Counted from the first letter of the stretch, positions 1 through 8,497 are shown. The stretch is DNA of 51,054 nucleotides from Candidatus Liptonbacteria bacterium (GCA_016186635.1 JACPLI010000029.1:1-51054); one strand, 5' to 3'. Notes: generated by a model not told the origin, from the sequence alone. Program-made: numbers and translations.

Positions 1-2
1 GG

Positions 3-137
3 GTGAATACCGCCCTTGCGGAGGGGCTGCGGCGGCACCGAGGGTTGCGGCTCCGGCAGAAGAAAACACTCGTGTCCGTCATCCTCTCCCATTTGCAACG
101 ACCGATGAGAGAAAAACCAACACGAAAGTTCCCTTAA
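3..137 (+). CDS. 3' end of an unidentified CDS (partial)
   Basis: Frame 3 is open from the window edge to a TAA at 135. The encoded tail is rich in Arg and Leu and includes the motif LAEGLRRHRG. Codon use is GC-ending like the neighbouring genes, which is the only argument that it is real. No family is recognised, and frame 2 is also open here, so this could be noncoding. The next gene starts 125 nt downstream after a region with an imperfect GC hairpin. Confidence 0.3.
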   Translation: MNTALAEGLRRHRGLRLRQKKTLVSVILSHLQRPMREKPTRKFP

Positions 138-262
138 CCCAAATTTGGGGATGTGTGGGATTGCGCCTCTCCAAAGAGTTTGCTCGGGCAAACGAAAACG
201 CAAGTTTTTGCACTCCCGCGGTAGGTTTCTCCCGCGGCGGGTTTTCTGGTATTCTAACTGCA

Positions 263-1966
263 ATGAATCCCGCAGAAAACTTTGACGCGTACGCGCCCGA
301 CTTCGCCCCATATTCATGGACGGATGCGGAGCGGAAGCTTCTTGAGCCGTTTGTTACCGATCTCGACGGGCTCGTGGCGGTGTTGCGGAATTTACCGCCG
401 GAGATTGCTGGTGCACTCTGCTCGCGCGCGAGCCGCGCGTCGGGCTCGCTCGTGGAAGTGCTCCTCAAGGAGTACTTCCACCCCATCATTAACGGGGAGG
501 ACAAAAAACTCGCGAAGGAACTCGAGGAAACTGTTACATTCCTCCGTGACCACGGCTTCAAGAACATATTAAACAACCAGCGGGCGCAGGCGTTTTATGC
601 GAAGTGGCTCTCGCAGTACGGCGACGATTCCATCGCGCAGATGACGGGTACGCACGTGGTCTTTTGGGGCATCTCGCAGGTGATGATGAAGTTCGTTGAG
701 GACCAGCGGATTGGACTCGAACCGATCGAGAAGTCCACGCGGTATGTGAATTACGGGAATAAGATTGGAGGCCGGCATCTCTACTATGTTCCGAAGCCCG
801 ACCTTGAGCGGATAGGACTCTTCAAGGAATACACGGAGACGCTCGACCATCTTTTTGATACGTATCTTGCGCTCTTGCCGGAGCTTATGGCGCGGCTCAA
901 AGCGAACTATGAGGAGAGAGAATCCATTTTAGAGAAGAAAGCGTTTGATACGCTTCGCGGTTTGCTTCCTATGGCGACATTGTCGCAGGTGGCGTTCCGG
1001 GGCAATGCGCAGGCGCTTGAGTATCTCTTGAACCGCATGACGCGGCATCCGTTGGGGGAATTACGATGGTACGCGCGCGAGCTGAAGCGGGAACTCGACA
1101 AGGAAATCCCGTCGCTCCTCCTTCGCACCGCCGATGAAAAGTCGCGTGAGTATCAAGAGTACCTGAACGCGCGCTACGGCGCAGTGCGGGAGTTTGTGGC
1201 AAAAGAACTGCATGAAGCCCATAAAGACAAATTCTTCCGCGCGGGACCGAAGCCCGAGGTGAAACTCGTGGAGTATGATGCCGACGCGGAAGAGAAAGTC
1301 GTTGCGGGAATTCTCTTTAGGGAAACGCACGGCGGGTGGGAAGAAGCATTGCAAGTAGCAAGAAGCATGAAGCAAGAAGTAAGGAAGAAGTTGCTTTCGA
1401 AGTATCTTCTGAACCGGCAGGCGAGGTGGTGGAAGACGGGGCGCGCGTTCGAGAACTCCTATCTGCGTTTTGAGATAATAATGGATGCTGGCGCATATCG
1501 GGACTTGCAGCGGCACCGGATGATGACCCAGGAGCGGCAGCGATTCTCGGCGCATCACGGATACAATGTGCCTAGAGAAATAACGGAATCCGGTCTTGCC
1601 GCGCAGTTTGAGGAGGCGCTTGTGCGCGCCGGGAAACTTTTCGGGAAAATCGAGGCGCACGACCCGGAGCTCGCGCAGTACGCGGTGCCCATGGCATATC
1701 GTATGCGGTTTTACCAGTGGCAGAATTTCCGCGCGCTGTTTTGGGAAACAGAATTGCGCACTATCTCGCAAGGGCACCCCGATTACCGCTTTATCGAACA
1801 TGAGAAGTACCGGCTTGTGAAAGAAAAATTCCCATTGCTCGGGGAGTTTATGCTGGTGGACACGAATGACTACGCGATTGCCCGCCGCGGTACGGAGGAG
1901 AAAATCGCGGCGAAGGAGAAAGAGATCGTTGAGAAATTAGGGAAAAAGTCTCAAATAAATACATAA
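263..1966 (+). CDS. ThyX-like double-domain protein (FAD-dependent thymidylate synthase family)
   Basis: A 567-residue protein that reads as two ThyX-like halves. The first half carries EKSTRYVNYGNK near residue 156, and the second carries RHRMMTQERQ near residue 417, where ThyX has its RHR motif. Classical ThyX is about 220-250 residues and has RHRxxSxxxxSxR; here the following serine/arginine pattern is altered, so catalysis of dUMP methylation is uncertain. Double ThyX-like proteins are a recurring CPR form. I chose the ATG at 263 over the longer track ORF from 155: a TATTCT box ends 7 nt before it, and the extension has no domain character. pyrE follows after 5 nt, so the two are probably co-transcribed. 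Confidence 0.8.
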   Translation: MNPAENFDAYAPDFAPYSWTDAERKLLEPFVTDLDGLVAVLRNLPPEIAGALCSRASRASGSLVEVLLKEYFHPIINGEDKKLAKELEETVTFLRDHGFKNILNNQRAQAFYAKWLSQYGDDSIAQMTGTHVVFWGISQVMMKFVEDQRIGLEPIEKSTRYVNYGNKIGGRHLYYVPKPDLERIGLFKEYTETLDHLFDTYLALLPELMARLKANYEERESILEKKAFDTLRGLLPMATLSQVAFRGNAQALEYLLNRMTRHPLGELRWYARELKRELDKEIPSLLLRTADEKSREYQEYLNARYGAVREFVAKELHEAHKDKFFRAGPKPEVKLVEYDADAEEKVVAGILFRETHGGWEEALQVARSMKQEVRKKLLSKYLLNRQARWWKTGRAFENSYLRFEIIMDAGAYRDLQRHRMMTQERQRFSAHHGYNVPREITESGLAAQFEEALVRAGKLFGKIEAHDPELAQYAVPMAYRMRFYQWQNFRALFWETELRTISQGHPDYRFIEHEKYRLVKEKFPLLGEFMLVDTNDYAIARRGTEEKIAAKEKEIVEKLGKKSQINT

Positions 1967-1971
1967 CACAA

Positions 1972-2619
1972 ATGCGATCCCCAACTGAAATATTGGAGAT
2001 CCTGAAAAGCGTCGGCGCGATTTTGACCGACAGCCACTTCGTGGGCACGTCGGGGAGGCACATGTCGGTCTACGTGAATAAAGACGCGCTTTACCCGCAC
2101 ACGAAAGAAACCTCCGCAGTATGCGAGGCGATGGCGGCGCGCCATGCGGGTTTGGAAGTCGATACGGTTGCCTCGCCTGTCTTGGGCGGTGTCATTCTCT
2201 CGCAGTGGGTGGCGCATCACCTCTCGCGGCTTAAGGGAAAAGAGGTGCTCGCGGTCTATGCAGAGAAAACGCTCGAGGGCGGATTGGTTTTCACGCGGGG
2301 GTACGACACATTCATCAAGGGGAAGAAGGTGCTCGTGGTCGAAGACACAGTGGCAACGGGCGGTTCGCTTAAAAAGATTTTGGACACGGTGAAAAGCGCG
2401 GGAGGAATCATCGTCGCTGCGATGGTGATGGTGAATCGTGTCCCCGATGAGATAAATACCGGCACGCTCGGCGTGCCATTTTCTGCGCTCGTGGAATTGC
2501 CCACGCCCACCTACGGCGCCGCGGAGTGCCCGCTTTGCAAGCAGGGAGTTCCAGTGAATACCGCCGTGGGGCACGGGAAGAAATTTCTCGCCGCCCAATC
2601 CTCCAATGGCAATAATTGA
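1972..2619 (+). CDS. pyrE: Orotate phosphoribosyltransferase
   Basis: Converts orotate and PRPP to OMP, the fifth step of de novo pyrimidine synthesis. The 215-residue protein has the PRPP-binding loop VLVVEDTVATGGS near residue 119, typical of type I phosphoribosyltransferases, and the usual length for PyrE. It starts 5 nt after the ThyX-like gene and its last 14 nt overlap the start of pyrF, so translational coupling with pyrF is likely. Cytoplasmic. Confidence 0.93.
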   Translation: MRSPTEILEILKSVGAILTDSHFVGTSGRHMSVYVNKDALYPHTKETSAVCEAMAARHAGLEVDTVASPVLGGVILSQWVAHHLSRLKGKEVLAVYAEKTLEGGLVFTRGYDTFIKGKKVLVVEDTVATGGSLKKILDTVKSAGGIIVAAMVMVNRVPDEINTGTLGVPFSALVELPTPTYGAAECPLCKQGVPVNTAVGHGKKFLAAQSSNGNN

Positions 2620-3487
2620 CAAATACAACTCCCGTGCGGACAAGGCGAACTCGCTCGCCTGCGTGGGGCTCGACGCGGATTTTGAAAAGCTCCCCGCACG
2701 GTTCTTAAAAGAAGAGTTCCCGCAGTTTGCGTTCAATAAATATATCATTGACAGTACGCACGAATTCGCCGCCGCGTTCAAGGCGAATATCGCGTTTTAC
2801 GAAGCAAGAGGTGAACAGGGGCTCCGCGAGCTGAAGCTCACGATGGACTACCTCCGCGAGACGCATCCCGACATTTTTACGATTTGCGACGCGAAGCGGG
2901 CGGACATCGGGAACACGAACCGCGGCTACGTCACTTCCATCCTGGATTGGCTGGGTTTCGACGCGCTCACGCTTCATCCCTACCTCGGCCGCGAGGCGCT
3001 CGAGCCGTTTCTTTCCCGTCCCGACAAGGGCGCGATTATTCTTTGCCGCACGTCGAACCCCGGCGCGGGAGAGCTGCAGGATTTAGTAGTGGAGGTCCCG
3101 CCTTCGTCCCGCGAAGCGGGACTTCGGCGAGGCGAAGCAAAGCCTCTCTGGCAGATTGTGGCGGAAAAAGTGCGCGATGAGTGGAACGGCAATAAAAACT
3201 GTATGCTTGTCGTGGGCGCGACGTATCCGGAAGAAATGAAAACGATTCGCGCGCTCATGGGCCTTCGCCGCGCCGGAGTGGGCTACGACCCCACGGAGGC
3301 GGGAGAGATGACGTTTCTCGTTCCCGGAATCGGTGCGCAGGGAGGGGAGCTTGAGGCGGCGGTTAAAGCCGGGTTGAATTCGGCGAAGAAGGGGATGATT
3401 ATAAACTCCTCGCGCGGCGTGATTTTTGCAGATGACCCGGCGAAAGCCGCACAAGAGCTGCGCGATGGGATAAATAAGTTCCGATGA
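2606..3487 (+). CDS. pyrF: Orotidine 5'-phosphate decarboxylase
   Basis: Decarboxylates OMP to UMP. The motif CDAKRADIGNT near residue 94 holds the Lys/Asp catalytic tetrad residues of the family; the length of 293 fits the longer type 2 OMPDC group. Residues about 168-182 (PSSREAGLRRGEAK) are encoded by two adjacent DNA hairpins, so this stretch looks like an in-frame palindromic insertion, not part of the barrel fold. It overlaps pyrE upstream, and its stop overlaps the start of the next membrane gene (ATGA). Confidence 0.93.
   Translation: MAIIDKYNSRADKANSLACVGLDADFEKLPARFLKEEFPQFAFNKYIIDSTHEFAAAFKANIAFYEARGEQGLRELKLTMDYLRETHPDIFTICDAKRADIGNTNRGYVTSILDWLGFDALTLHPYLGREALEPFLSRPDKGAIILCRTSNPGAGELQDLVVEVPPSSREAGLRRGEAKPLWQIVAEKVRDEWNGNKNCMLVVGATYPEEMKTIRALMGLRRAGVGYDPTEAGEMTFLVPGIGAQGGELEAAVKAGLNSAKKGMIINSSRGVIFADDPAKAAQELRDGINKFR
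3107..3137. repeat. Tandem palindromes inside pyrF
   Basis: TCCCGCGAAGCGGGA (6-bp stem, 3-nt loop) is followed directly by CTTCGGCGAGGCGAAG (5-bp stem). Both lie in frame in pyrF. The second hairpin recurs in reverse orientation in pyrD at 5099. Confidence 0.8.
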
Positions 3488-4284
3488 GTCTTGTCCCGCC
3501 TATGGATAATGTATTCGTTTTGAGACTTATTCTTTCATTCCTTGTTGGTGGGTCGTACGTCGCTTTTACGCTTTGGGTTTCTGAAAGGTTCGGCTCGCGA
3601 ATAGGAGGATTACTTGGCGGGCTTCCTTCCACGATTCTTGTGAGCCTTGTTTTTATCGCGTGGAATCAGGGCAATGAGGCGGTTATTACGGCTTTAAGTA
3701 TTGCTCCCGCAGTCCTCGCTGCCTGCACGTTCTTTTTGATTGCATTTGTGAATCTCCATAAGTATGGGAGGAGCCTCGCGACAGGAGGAGGGCTTCTCCT
3801 CTGGTTTTGCACAAGTTTTATTCTCGTCACAATTGGTCCGCGCAATATATTTATCTCTACCGCCATCGCGGTTGTTTTTTTGGGTGCGGCAATAGTCTTT
3901 TTGCGAAGATTTCCGGATGGAAAAGTTTTCAAAGCGTCACTCACTAAAGGAGAGTTCTTCTTCAGGGTGGTTTTCGCAGGAACGATCATTGCCCTCGCGG
4001 TGCTCGCGAGTAAGTTGCTCGGGCCCTTATGGGGAGGGATGATGGCTGGCTTTCCTGCCGGATTTTTGCCATCAATGTTTATTCTTGAGCGCAAGCACGG
4101 GATTCGCTTTGCCGCTTCCGTTGCGAAGAACATGCCATACGGCAATATCGCAATGATATTCTTCTTGCTCACCCTATTTTTCTTGATCCCCGTTGCGGGG
4201 ATGGTTTGGGCGACGCTCGTTGCTTACCTTGCTTCACTGCTTTGCGCGTTTCTCATCAATAGATATTTTTTGGCAAAATATTGA
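3484..4284 (+). CDS. Multi-pass inner-membrane protein, unknown function
   Basis: A 266-residue hydrophobic protein with about eight predicted membrane segments in two similar halves. GGLLGGLPSTILVSL is in the first half, and WGGMMAGFPAGFLPS in the second, which suggests an internal duplication as in small transporters. I do not recognise a characterised family. It sits inside the pyrimidine cluster, overlapping the pyrF stop and ending 2 nt before the preferred pyrD ATG, so a link to pyrimidine or nucleobase transport is possible but only contextual. An alternative start is the ATG at 3502. Confidence 0.75.
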   Translation: MSLVPPMDNVFVLRLILSFLVGGSYVAFTLWVSERFGSRIGGLLGGLPSTILVSLVFIAWNQGNEAVITALSIAPAVLAACTFFLIAFVNLHKYGRSLATGGGLLLWFCTSFILVTIGPRNIFISTAIAVVFLGAAIVFLRRFPDGKVFKASLTKGEFFFRVVFAGTIIALAVLASKLLGPLWGGMMAGFPAGFLPSMFILERKHGIRFAASVAKNMPYGNIAMIFFLLTLFFLIPVAGMVWATLVAYLASLLCAFLINRYFLAKY

Positions 4285-4286
4285 CG

Positions 4287-5429
4287 ATGAGCATATACGA
4301 ATCAATTCTCCGTCCGCTCCTCTTCGCACTCTCGCGGCGCGACCCGGAGGTGGCGCACGGATGGGCGCTCGCGGCGCTCCGCATTTTGGGGAAGCTCCCG
4401 TTCATTCGCTCCCTGTGCGCCATGCATTACAGGGTGAGCGACGCTCGTCTCGGGCATAGCGCTTTCGGCGTGGATTTTCCGAATCCCGTGGGGCTTGCCG
4501 CCGGATTCGACAAAAACGGGGACGCTTTAAAGGGGCTTGAAGCGCTGGGATTCGGATTTATTGAATTAGGGACGGTGACGCGCCACGCACAACCGGGGAA
4601 TCCGCGCCCGCGCATGTTCCGGCTCGTCGAAGACAAGGCGCTCATCAATCGGATGGGCTTTAACAACGAAGGAGCGGATGCGGTTGCGGCGCGCCTGAAG
4701 AAATTAGGGAAACTTTCGGTTCCGCTCGGGATAAGTATCGGGAAATCCAAAATCACGCCGCTTGAGGAAGCGGCGGAGGACTACGCCTACTCATTCCGCG
4801 CGCTCTACCCCTACGGCGACTATTTCGCGGTGAACGTGAGCTCGCCGAACACGCCGGGACTCCGCACGCTCCAGGCGGCGGAGGAGCTTGACCGGATTCT
4901 TCTGCGGCTCACAGCGGAGCGCGAGAAGCTGCGCGTGGAGCTGAAGGCGCCGTCAAAATCCATACTTGTGAAGATCGCGCCGGACTTGGATTTTGAAGCA
5001 ATCGATGCAGTGCTCAAAGTCTGCGCCGCGCGGGGAGCGGCGGGCATCATTGCGGTGAATACCACAACAGGGAGGGAGGGGGTTAAGGATGAAGAGGGGC
5101 TTCGCCTCGCCGAAGCGGGTTGCGATCCCGCGAAGGCGGGTGGGCTGAGCGGCAAGCCGCTTTTTCAAAAGGCGCTCGATATTGTGCGGCACGTGCGGGA
5201 ACGCGCGCCGGAGTTTGCGATTATCGCCGGGGGAGGAATCTTCACCGCGGAGGACGCGCTTGCGATGCTCGGCGCGGGCGCCGACCTCTTGCAGATATAC
5301 ACCGGGTTTATCTACCGGGGACCCGGGGTTGCTCGCCAGATAAACCGCGGGCTTCTTCGGCTGATTGCGCGTCGTCATTCCCGCGGAAGCGGGAATCTAG
5401 GACCTGGATCCCCGCGTGCGCGGGGATGA
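4287..5429 (+). CDS. pyrD: Dihydroorotate dehydrogenase, class 2 (quinone-type)
   Basis: Oxidises dihydroorotate to orotate with FMN. The N-terminal helix region MSIYESILRPLLF and the LAAGFDKNGD, NVSSPNTPGLR and IAVNTTTGR segments match class 2 PyrD. The track starts at a TTG (4281), but the ATG at 4287 gives the normal N terminus. Two palindromes encode LRLAEAG and DPAKAGG in frame near residues 271-284. The last ~18 residues and the stop codon come from a REP-like palindrome at 5374, so the ancestral C terminus was probably shorter. Confidence 0.93.
   Translation: MSIYESILRPLLFALSRRDPEVAHGWALAALRILGKLPFIRSLCAMHYRVSDARLGHSAFGVDFPNPVGLAAGFDKNGDALKGLEALGFGFIELGTVTRHAQPGNPRPRMFRLVEDKALINRMGFNNEGADAVAARLKKLGKLSVPLGISIGKSKITPLEEAAEDYAYSFRALYPYGDYFAVNVSSPNTPGLRTLQAAEELDRILLRLTAEREKLRVELKAPSKSILVKIAPDLDFEAIDAVLKVCAARGAAGIIAVNTTTGREGVKDEEGLRLAEAGCDPAKAGGLSGKPLFQKALDIVRHVRERAPEFAIIAGGGIFTAEDALAMLGAGADLLQIYTGFIYRGPGVARQINRGLLRLIARRHSRGSGNLGPGSPRARG
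5099..5140. repeat. Palindromic insertion inside pyrD
   Basis: GCTTCGCCTCGCCGAAGC (5099-5116) is the reverse complement of the second pyrF hairpin apart from an end base. CCCGCGAAGGCGGG (5127-5140) follows. Both are read in frame. Confidence 0.75.
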
Positions 5430-5430
5430 C
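5374..5430. repeat. REP-like double hairpin at the pyrD 3' end
   Basis: GTCATTCCCGC and GCGGGGATGAC bound the element as inverted ends. Inside are two 8-bp hairpins with 4-nt loops (ATTCCCGC-GGAA-GCGGGAAT and ATCCCCGC-GTGC-GCGGGGAT). Read in another frame it gives the widespread SFPRKRES/IPACAGM signature of bacterial REP repeats. It supplies the pyrD stop codon and may serve as a transcript 3' end. Confidence 0.8.
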
Positions 5431-5491
5431 TTCGGACGTGTTGCAGTAGCTTTGGTCAGTGTGCTATCATTCACCCAATTTATAGAGCGAT

Positions 5492-6472
5492 ATGAGCGGG
5501 CAACCATGGAATCTTAAAGAGCAGCTTCTCGCCGCAATACGGGCGAAGGGGGGATTTGTGAATTGTCATGCTCACTTTGACAAAGCTTTCTACATTACCA
5601 AGGACAGCTTGGACAAAAGCATGAAGTACACCATGGAAGAAAAATGGCGGTTGAGCGACGACATAAAACTGCGCTCCACGCAGGACGAAATTGAGAATCG
5701 CATCAGAACCGGATTGGATATTTTGTTGGCGCAGGGATGCAAAGCTACGATGACTTTTGTAGACGCTTACAGTGCGGTCGGGCACAAGGCAATTGACGCG
5801 GCAGTTAAAGTTAAAAAAGAGTATGCAGGTAAAATACAGATCCTCATAGCGACGCAGCCGTTGGATGGCCTTTTAACCCCTGAGGCACAAAAACTGTATG
5901 AAGAAATCACTGCGAAAGCAGATATTGCCGGTGGGCTGCCATCCAAAGATCGCCCTCGTCAGGAGGAAAATATGGATGTGATGTTCCGCATTGCCAAGAA
6001 TTTGAACAAACCAATCCATGCACATATAGACCAGTTAGGCCGTCATGATGAATTTGATACGGAAAAGTTGGTTCAGGCGACTGTTAAGCATGGGTATGAA
6101 GGTAAAGTGACCGCGGTGCACGTGGTTTCAGTCTCGGCTCAGCCGAAAGCGTATCGGAAAGAGATGTACAAAAAAATGGCGGCGGCGGGCATGAGCGTAG
6201 CGTGTTCGCCTTCAGCGATGCTCTCGCAGGTAATGTTTGAAGACAGCGTGAGTCCCATGCATAATTCAATCGCGAATGTTCCTGAAATGCTTGAAGCAGG
6301 CATTGTGGTGGGTCTGGGGGTAGATAACGTGAGTGATTTTTACTTGCCGTTCGTTGATGGCGACATGTGGATTGAGCTCAGAATGCTGATGGAAGCGTGC
6401 AGATTCTATGACTTTGATAAACTGGTCGACATTGCGACTGTGAATGGCAGAAAATTATTGGGAGTAACATGA
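5492..6472 (+). CDS. Cytosine-deaminase-like amidohydrolase
   Basis: A 326-residue metal-dependent hydrolase of the amidohydrolase superfamily. Metal ligands are visible as H26xH28 (NCHAHFD), H176 (HAHIDQ), H210 (AVHVVS) and D278 (LGVDNVSDFY), an arrangement like cytosine deaminase and AtzC-type deaminases. Those enzymes usually have Glu where this protein has Gln181 in HIDQ, so activity on the standard cyclic amidine is doubtful. It is short because almost no strand precedes the HxH motif. Codon use is more AT-rich than its neighbours, suggesting transfer. TATCAT at 5465 and TATAGA at 5481 are possible -10 boxes. Confidence 0.75.
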   Translation: MSGQPWNLKEQLLAAIRAKGGFVNCHAHFDKAFYITKDSLDKSMKYTMEEKWRLSDDIKLRSTQDEIENRIRTGLDILLAQGCKATMTFVDAYSAVGHKAIDAAVKVKKEYAGKIQILIATQPLDGLLTPEAQKLYEEITAKADIAGGLPSKDRPRQEENMDVMFRIAKNLNKPIHAHIDQLGRHDEFDTEKLVQATVKHGYEGKVTAVHVVSVSAQPKAYRKEMYKKMAAAGMSVACSPSAMLSQVMFEDSVSPMHNSIANVPEMLEAGIVVGLGVDNVSDFYLPFVDGDMWIELRMLMEACRFYDFDKLVDIATVNGRKLLGVT

Positions 6473-6539
6473 CAATCCTGCCGTTACCATAATTATGAAG
6501 TAGCCCCTACTACTTTCTACATTCTACTTGCTACTTACC

Positions 6540-7826
6540 ATGCCTAAACTCTGGCAATCCAAATCCACCAAGCTCCACCCCCTCGTCGAGAAGTATACGG
6601 TGGGGAACGACTACATTTTGGACGCGCGGCTCTTGCCGTTTGACATCGAGGCGTCGCTTGCGCACGCGCAAGCGCTTCACAAAGCGAAGATACTTACCGC
6701 CGCCGAGCTCCGGAAACTCACGCGCGGATTGAAGCAGATTTTGAAACTCCACAGCCAGGGAAAGTTCGTGATTCAATCCTCGGACGAGGACTGCCACACC
6801 GCGATCGAAGGATTCCTCACCGCGAAGCTCGGCGCCCTGGGCAAAAAAATTCACACCTGCCGCTCGCGGAACGACCAGGTGCTCGTCGCGACGCGGCTCT
6901 ATACGCGGAAGAAGTTGAAGCAAATCAGCCACGAGCTCGTGAAGACGCAGAAAGTGTTCCTCGCGATGGCGAAGAAATACGAATTTGTGCCGATGCCGGG
7001 GTACACGCACACGCGGCGCGCGATGCCTTCGAGCGTGGGGCACTGGGCGGCGGCGTATTTGGAAGAACTTTTGAATGACCACAAGCTTTTGGAGTCCGCG
7101 TACGACTTGAATGACCAGAATCCGCTGGGTGCCGCCGCCGGGTTCGGCGTAAACATGCCAATTGACCGGCGTCTCACCACGAAGCTCCTCGGATTCCGGC
7201 GGCTGCAAGTAAACTCACTTTATTGTGTGAACAGCCGCGGCCCCACGGAGTCCTACATCCTCTCGGTTTTGACCAAAATCGTGATGACCTTGGGGCGGCT
7301 CTCAAACGAGATGATTTGGTTTACGACGCCGGAGTTCAACCTCTTTTTTCTCCCGCCGGAGTTCACGACCGGTTCCTCCATCATGCCGCAGAAGAAAAAT
7401 CCGGACGTATTCGAAATCCTCCGCGGCAACGTAAACGTGATTGTGGCATTGCAGACGCAGGTGAAAGACATCTCGAAGAACCTTATCTCCGGCTACAACC
7501 GCGATACGCAGCTCACGAAGGAACCGCTCATCAAAGGGTTAGGTATTGCCCGCCGGAGCTTGGAAATCGCCGCGCTCGTGATGGCGAGGGTAAAACCGAA
7601 CAAGGCGGCGCTTATGAAGTCCTTGGCGCCCGAATTTTTTGCGGTGCATGAGGCAAACCGGCTCGTAAAGAAGGGGATGCCCTTCCGCGACGCCTACGCG
7701 CATGTGAAGGAGCACCTCCACGAACTCAAAATGGAAAACCCCGTGAAAGCGATAAAGGAAGTGCTCTCCATCGGCGGCCCGGGGAACTTGCAGCTTAATT
7801 CCTATAAGTCAAGCAAGGAGTTATAG
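6540..7826 (+). CDS. argH: Argininosuccinate lyase
   Basis: Cleaves argininosuccinate to arginine and fumarate. The fumarase/aspartase-superfamily signature GSSIMPQKKNPD lies near residue 279, and GYTHTRRAMPSS carries the catalytic-loop histidine region. At 428 residues it is slightly shorter than usual. I used the ATG at 6540, not the track start at 6528, because MPKLWQSK matches the family N terminus. No argG or other arginine gene is in the window, so the pathway role is unclear. The upstream spacer is a degenerate TACTTNCTAC tract. Confidence 0.93.
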   Translation: MPKLWQSKSTKLHPLVEKYTVGNDYILDARLLPFDIEASLAHAQALHKAKILTAAELRKLTRGLKQILKLHSQGKFVIQSSDEDCHTAIEGFLTAKLGALGKKIHTCRSRNDQVLVATRLYTRKKLKQISHELVKTQKVFLAMAKKYEFVPMPGYTHTRRAMPSSVGHWAAAYLEELLNDHKLLESAYDLNDQNPLGAAAGFGVNMPIDRRLTTKLLGFRRLQVNSLYCVNSRGPTESYILSVLTKIVMTLGRLSNEMIWFTTPEFNLFFLPPEFTTGSSIMPQKKNPDVFEILRGNVNVIVALQTQVKDISKNLISGYNRDTQLTKEPLIKGLGIARRSLEIAALVMARVKPNKAALMKSLAPEFFAVHEANRLVKKGMPFRDAYAHVKEHLHELKMENPVKAIKEVLSIGGPGNLQLNSYKSSKEL

Positions 7827-7847
7827 GAAGTTGTATACTATAAGGAT

Positions 7848-7946
7848 ATGCGCACAAAAAACTCTTCCGATTCGCCGGGAGCGTTTGTGAATATCGTGAC
7901 GGTGCTTGTCGTCGCGTGGATTGTCTACGCGATGTTCACGCAGTGA
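7848..7946 (+). CDS. Small single-pass membrane protein (32 aa)
   Basis: Too short for the ORF track. A polar N terminus (MRTKNSSDSPG) is followed by one membrane segment (VNIVTVLVVAWIVYAMF). A TATACT box at 7834-7839 ends 8 nt before the ATG, which suggests a leaderless transcript. Function unknown. Confidence 0.5.
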   Translation: MRTKNSSDSPGAFVNIVTVLVVAWIVYAMFTQ

Positions 7947-7961
7947 ATTTGACATATCGAC

Positions 7962-7980
7962 ATATCGAAATTTTGATATA
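7962..7980. repeat. Left 19-bp direct repeat flanking the four-helix-bundle gene
   Basis: ATATCGAAATTTTGATATA, itself nearly palindromic, is repeated exactly at 8471-8489. A related but degenerate sequence lies upstream of rpsR near 32276. Confidence 0.85.
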
Positions 7981-7985
7981 TAGGT

Positions 7986-8453
7986 ATGGCATCAATTCAG
8001 AAGTTCGAGGACCTTATTTGCTGGCAGAGGTCCCGTGAACTTGCGAATTTCGTTTTTAATGTTACCGACGTCCCGAAGTTTAAAGATTTCGATCTTAAGC
8101 GCCAAATTCGCCGCGCGGCAATCTCTCCCATGTCAAATACTGCAGAAGGGTTCAACCGCGGCACGCAAGCGGAGTTCGTGGATGCGCTCTTTATCGCGAA
8201 GGGAGAAGTGGGAGAAGTACGAAGTCAGTTCTATATCGCGCACGACCGTGGATATATTGACATGGCGCAATTTGAAAAAGGAATACAACTCACCGATGAG
8301 TGCTCGCGCCTTATTCACAGTTTTTCCGAAAAAGTGAAGGGGAGTTCTCGAAGAGGATTACAGTTCAAACATGTTTTAAAGCCTGACCCTGACAAGGAAT
8401 TGATAAAGCGGTACGTGCCGGAAGTGTATAAAAGAATGTACGGCGGTAGGTGA
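7986..8453 (+). CDS. Four-helix bundle protein (23S rRNA intervening-sequence protein family)
   Basis: A 155-residue all-helical protein. FEDLICWQRSRELA, the central RRAAISPMSNTAEGF segment and GEVGEVRSQFYIA are typical of the four-helix bundle (S23/IVP) family, which also includes Avd-like accessory proteins of retroelements. Known members form homopentamers with a basic channel; their role is often unknown. No reverse transcriptase or rRNA gene is nearby. The gene lies between two exact 19-bp repeats, the left one ending 5 nt before the ATG, so it may be a mobile cassette. Confidence 0.85.
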   Translation: MASIQKFEDLICWQRSRELANFVFNVTDVPKFKDFDLKRQIRRAAISPMSNTAEGFNRGTQAEFVDALFIAKGEVGEVRSQFYIAHDRGYIDMAQFEKGIQLTDECSRLIHSFSEKVKGSSRRGLQFKHVLKPDPDKELIKRYVPEVYKRMYGGR

Positions 8454-8470
8454 AATATCGAAATCTCAAA

Positions 8471-8489
8471 ATATCGAAATTTTGATATA
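8471..8489. repeat. Right 19-bp direct repeat flanking the four-helix-bundle gene
   Basis: Exact copy of the 7962-7980 repeat, between the four-helix-bundle stop and the end of the convergent TPM gene. Confidence 0.85.
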
Positions 8490-8497
8490 GTATGTTC

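Noticed and set aside
79-576. Minus-strand ORF of 165 aa at the window start
   Set aside because: Antisense shadow of the ThyX-like gene with Ser/Arg-rich, low-quality composition.
1951-2781. 276-aa minus-strand ORF across pyrE
   Set aside because: Fully antisense to pyrE-pyrF, no domain, His/Arg-rich as expected for a shadow frame.
7986-8453. Diversity-generating retroelement
   Set aside because: The four-helix-bundle protein resembles Avd, but there is no reverse transcriptase or template/variable repeat in the window.
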